A stretch of DNA of 64,000 nucleotides, taken from contig MU119311.1 of NCBI GenBank assembly GCA_014904845.1, positions 1 to 64,000 of the forward strand, given 5' to 3'. The position numbers and the translations under genes were made by a program. Position 1 is the stretch's first letter; every line of letters starts with the position of its first letter. Shown here in pieces: positions 61,228 to 64,000 of the stretch. The DNA comes from Acephala macrosclerotiorum. Its lineage: Eukaryota; Ascomycota; Leotiomycetes; Helotiales; Mollisiaceae. Below the pieces are notes generated by a model. The model ran no database searches and had not been told where the DNA came from. It saw nothing but the letters and a program-made list of their open reading frames with translations.

Positions 61228-62669
61228 GACTTTAAAGGGTGGTGGGGCTTGGTGGTGTTGGGGACTGAGTTGGGTTTTCAGGAGTTTTGCTGGTGTTGGT
61301 GTTGGTATTGATGTTGTTAGCTAGTTGATGAAGAGCGGAGCTAGGAGATTTGAGGAAGGTGGTGAGTTTGATGCTTGGGCTTAACTTATTGTGACTTGCT
61401 GGTCAGCTAGTCATGCAACTTCCAATTGTACAGCCACAGAGCATGGTTGATCACAATCTTCCACCACTTTGAGGACATTCACAACCTCTCATGTTTGAAA
61501 GCCGGGAAAGTTCCCCTGATGAGATCGAGAATGTAGAGAGCAGGGTTCTACTATTGTCCGAGATGATTCTAGTGTACATCAGAGTGCCAAAGTCTGAAAG
61601 CCAACCAGTCTTCAGCGCAAGAGGTCATTACTTGTGACCGTTCAGGAGGCCGGGTGAGTCGCCTGAGTCGAGCCGCCGCTTTCTCTCTGCCTTGTATTCT
61701 TACAAATTGGTCATCGTAAGATCGTTTATCTTATAGTATTTTATGATATCGTTATCTTAAATCGGATCGCCGAACAAGACCCAGAACTCGTCGGGGTTGG
61801 TAAGGGCACATCCTTTTCTTTTACGTTTTTTTAGACTCGCCGCTAAACCGCGATCTCCGATCTATTTTAATAAATAATGTTTGCGTCTACCTTTTTTGAT
61901 AATGGAACTACCTCTTTGCTTACGCTTAGCGGGGTCGCTGTCGCGGGTGTGGTTATTTTGTTAGTGCTTACGCCTGTATTTTTTGGAGGGTTTGCTATCG
62001 AGGGTTTTTTGTAGGGGTCGCCGCCGTTGGCTTCGTCTTCGCTGCGGCGGCCGCCTAATCAAATTTACATGTACAAGAGCAGCGTTCTTAAGGTCCTAAC
62101 CTTGACGGAAAAGTCGAGCAGGATAACTAGGTTGGAGTACTAGGTTGGAATAACGCATGGAGTAAAGTCTCCTATTACTAGCCTGGGGTTGGAAATGCTC
62201 AGAGCCGGTAGGCCGAGAAAGTCCCAGCCTTAGCTGGGAGCTTGAGAACGCCATTGAATGAGCGAAGTTATGAAGGAGAATACAATATTGGAAGAGAACG
62301 GTATGCTTAGTAGATGGGATACGGAGCGATTAATTGTTAAATTGATACGCTCCGAAATGGACAAGTGCATGAAGTTATTCTCATTGCTTTATGAACGTCT
62401 AGGAAATACTCAACACCCCCAAGCCCCAGCATTTTGTCTCTTTCCAGAAATATAATCACCGAAGGTCAACGCGTAGCCATGTGCGGAGAATCGATGCTAC
62501 CCAAGAACATGAATGCGCTCTCCCAGTACAATAATTGCCTTTTATGATTGTGAAAAGAAGCCTCCCACCGGATCGTTAAACTTGATCTGAATACGTTCTA
62601 TTTGCTTGGGGGAACCGGCCGGAAAGTTACGATTGTCAGGGTACTCCTATTCGACGTAAGCTAGAGCCT
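61228..62669. other. Right-end accessory stretch, no firm gene
   Basis: No conserved gene is visible. It contains a short hydrophobic frame at 61877-62014 and a 65-codon frame at 62258-62455 of unknown merit (charged, no domain). CTAGGTTGGA(G/A)TA is repeated in tandem near 62130-62150. Confidence 0.45.
61877..62014 (+). CDS. Very short hydrophobic open frame (45 aa)
   Basis: Starts MFASTFFDNG and contains one clear membrane-type segment, LSGVAVAGVVILLVLTPVFF. The flanks are repeat-like, and the reverse strand reads as a Lys/Arg-rich frame. It could be chance. Listed because the amphipathic pattern (polar start, 20-residue hydrophobic core) is unusually clean. Confidence 0.15.
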   Translation: MFASTFFDNGTTSLLTLSGVAVAGVVILLVLTPVFFGGFAIEGFL

Positions 62670-63205
62670 TTAGAATTGGGAATTATCACTTGCTTGATTG
62701 TATATTTTGTCAAGCTCTTCTTCACGGGTACAGAGATGGACTGTTGGTATGGAAGCTCGCTGGATTGCTTGAAAGTGCTCATCGGCGCCGTCTTGATAGA
62801 ACTTTATGATCCGTGTCCACTCCTCAGCAGATACCGAAGTTTTTGTGGTGTTGCAGAGCAAATTCAATTTTCTCAAACTCCTGAATCTCTTGCGGAATCT
62901 ATCGAATCTAAGGCCCCACTCAAGAATGTTGACACCGACTTGCAGATTCTCAAGGTTGTCCGAGATATTGTAATTTCTTCATCGAGACCTTCTCCCCGAA
63001 TCCATTCCTCGGAACCGACCCTAGCCTTGATAACCTCATCGTTAGGGAGGAGGAGAGTGTCCTTCATATTGAAATTGACTGGGTTTCTAGCGAAGTGTTC
63101 CGCAAAGCCTAGCTTATACACACCCGGAGCCACCGCTCTTGGCTCAGATGTAGCTATGCGAAAGCAATTTGAGGCTCGGCGCAGCATAGCAAGCTGAGAA
63201 TCCAC
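62670..63205 (-). pseudogene. Frame-broken hypothetical gene
   Basis: A 110-codon frame from an ATG at 63205 (MDSQLAMLRRASNCF...) stops at 62873. A second frame overlapping it by a few bases continues at once (about 62900-62670, ...SVSAEEWTRIIKFYQDG... to DNSQF). Both parts look protein-like, so a one-base shift near 62880, or an unrecognised intron, may have split one gene of about 180 residues. No family is recognised. Confidence 0.35.
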
Positions 63206-63216
63206 TCTTCATTTCC

Positions 63217-63250
63217 CAAAAAGCTTTTAAACCTTTAAAGGCTTTTTGGC
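63217..63250. repeat. Near-perfect palindrome, 16-bp arms
   Basis: CCAAAAAGCTTTTAAA, two bases, then TTTAAAGGCTTTTTGG, with one mismatch between arms. It sits directly before the start of the frame-broken gene and could be an element end or a hairpin. Confidence 0.75.
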
Positions 63251-63489
63251 TCTGCCTCTCTCCCCCTTTTCTGCTTGTGCCTGCGCACCCGCCCACGCTT
63301 TTAATACTTATGTATAAGACCTATTCAAAAAAAACTTTTGATTTTAAAATGATTTCTTTTACTCTCGTTTTTTTAGCGTTGATATTCAAGAAAATAGACT
63401 TGAAAGCACGTCCAAAGCACGTCTAACTTTTTTTTAACCGGCCCGAAGCATCCCGAGAGCATTCCGAAAAACAAGGGCCCTTGCTCGGA

Positions 63490-63590
63490 ATCTCTTCGGG
63501 TGGCCTCAACCCTTGATCTTAACCCCTACAAGTGATCAGAATCTCCTCGGGTGGCTTCAACCCTGGATCTCAACCCCTAGAAGAGCATCC
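63490..63590 (+). repeat. Imperfect tandem repeat, about 50-bp unit
   Basis: Two units share GAATCTC(T/C)TCGGGTGGC then TCAACCC(T/G)TGGATCT-type sequence and AACCCCTA. Differences are mostly C/T. Unit ends are not sharply defined. Confidence 0.65.
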
Positions 63591-64000
63591 GGAGGCTTAT
63601 TTGCCCCCTTTACGCAATTTCAGAACCCTTGTAAAAGCTTAAAGTGGGTGTTTTCAAGCTCTGTGGTTGGTCCTTTAAATAGTCTGGAGTGAGAGCCCGG
63701 ATCGTTGCCCCTCTTGCTCACATTTTTGGCAGACCCAGTCGCAAATAAGCACCTAATCGAAAGGACTTTTCGGCTGTCTGTACTCTTACCTATTTTCTGA
63801 AGAAAAAATCCGCAGCATACTTTCGTAGTAGTGTTTAGAAACAACGAGCTAGCAAAACTTTGGAATTTCTAGTACGATCAAATTTACGAGCCTGTAATTA
63901 TAAATCTGTGCTTTTTAGAGCTTTTTAGGGCTTCTCGCTAACAAATAAACGTTGAAACCGAATATCGACTTTTGAATAAAAATAAAAATATATTTAATTA
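63591..64000. other. Window end, composition falling to AT-rich
   Basis: No gene is supported. From about 63960 the sequence becomes AT-rich, suggesting the start of another RIP block beyond the window. Confidence 0.4.

Noticed and set aside
1..64000. CRISPR arrays, rRNA genes or a prokaryotic origin
   Set aside because: No regularly spaced repeats with unique spacers, no rRNA sequence, and intron-rich eukaryotic genes throughout.

Overview
The window looks like a filamentous ascomycete (Pezizomycotina) chromosome. The evidence is short GT-AG introns of roughly 45-170 nt, fungal families (HET, FAS1, Dal5-type and drug MFS transporters, TOM1, eS6), and long blocks of almost pure A+T whose few cytosines sit mostly in CpG while CpA/TpG is nearly absent. 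That is the footprint of repeat-induced point mutation (RIP). A moderately diverged repeat present once unmutated (about 22259-22513) and once with C-to-T and G-to-A changes (about 3580-3835) shows the process inside the window. Order or genus cannot be fixed from this sequence; a leotiomycete would fit but is only a guess.

Layout. 1-4060 RIP block. 4060-12540 accessory island: an N-terminal remnant resembling an oxalate decarboxylase, an intact 8-exon Dal5-like permease (minus), a broken drug-type MFS transporter (plus), and a stretch bounded by inverted repeats of about 95 bp. 12540-23600 RIP blocks containing small unmutated islets (19.2-20.3 kb and 22.26-22.51 kb). 23601-26248 a structurally complete piggyBac-like DNA transposon (705-aa transposase with an intron, matching terminal inverted repeats). 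26249-27400 RIP block. 27.4-34.2 kb: a C2H2 zinc-finger gene, two small divergent candidate genes, ribosomal protein eS6 and a PRPP synthetase. 34.53-35.53 kb RIP block with a 290-bp-offset duplication. 35.87-38.16 kb a HET-domain gene isolated between AT-rich tracts. From 40 kb onward lies a conserved gene region: TOM1/HUWE1-type HECT ubiquitin ligase (about 12.8 kb, 4170 aa), a TBC Rab-GAP, a two-domain fasciclin protein and a small charged CxxC protein. The right end (61.6-64 kb) has no conserved gene and carries repeats, a palindrome and a frame-broken reading frame.

How the pieces relate. The housekeeping genes (eS6, PRPP synthetase, TOM1, TBC GAP) are intact, intron-containing and lie outside the RIP blocks. 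The accessory genes (transporters, HET, transposon) lie in islands between RIP-silenced repeats, the usual two-compartment arrangement. The piggyBac copy is unmutated although its flanks are saturated with RIP, so it probably arrived later or escaped because it was single-copy. No rRNA gene, convincing tRNA gene or CRISPR array was found.
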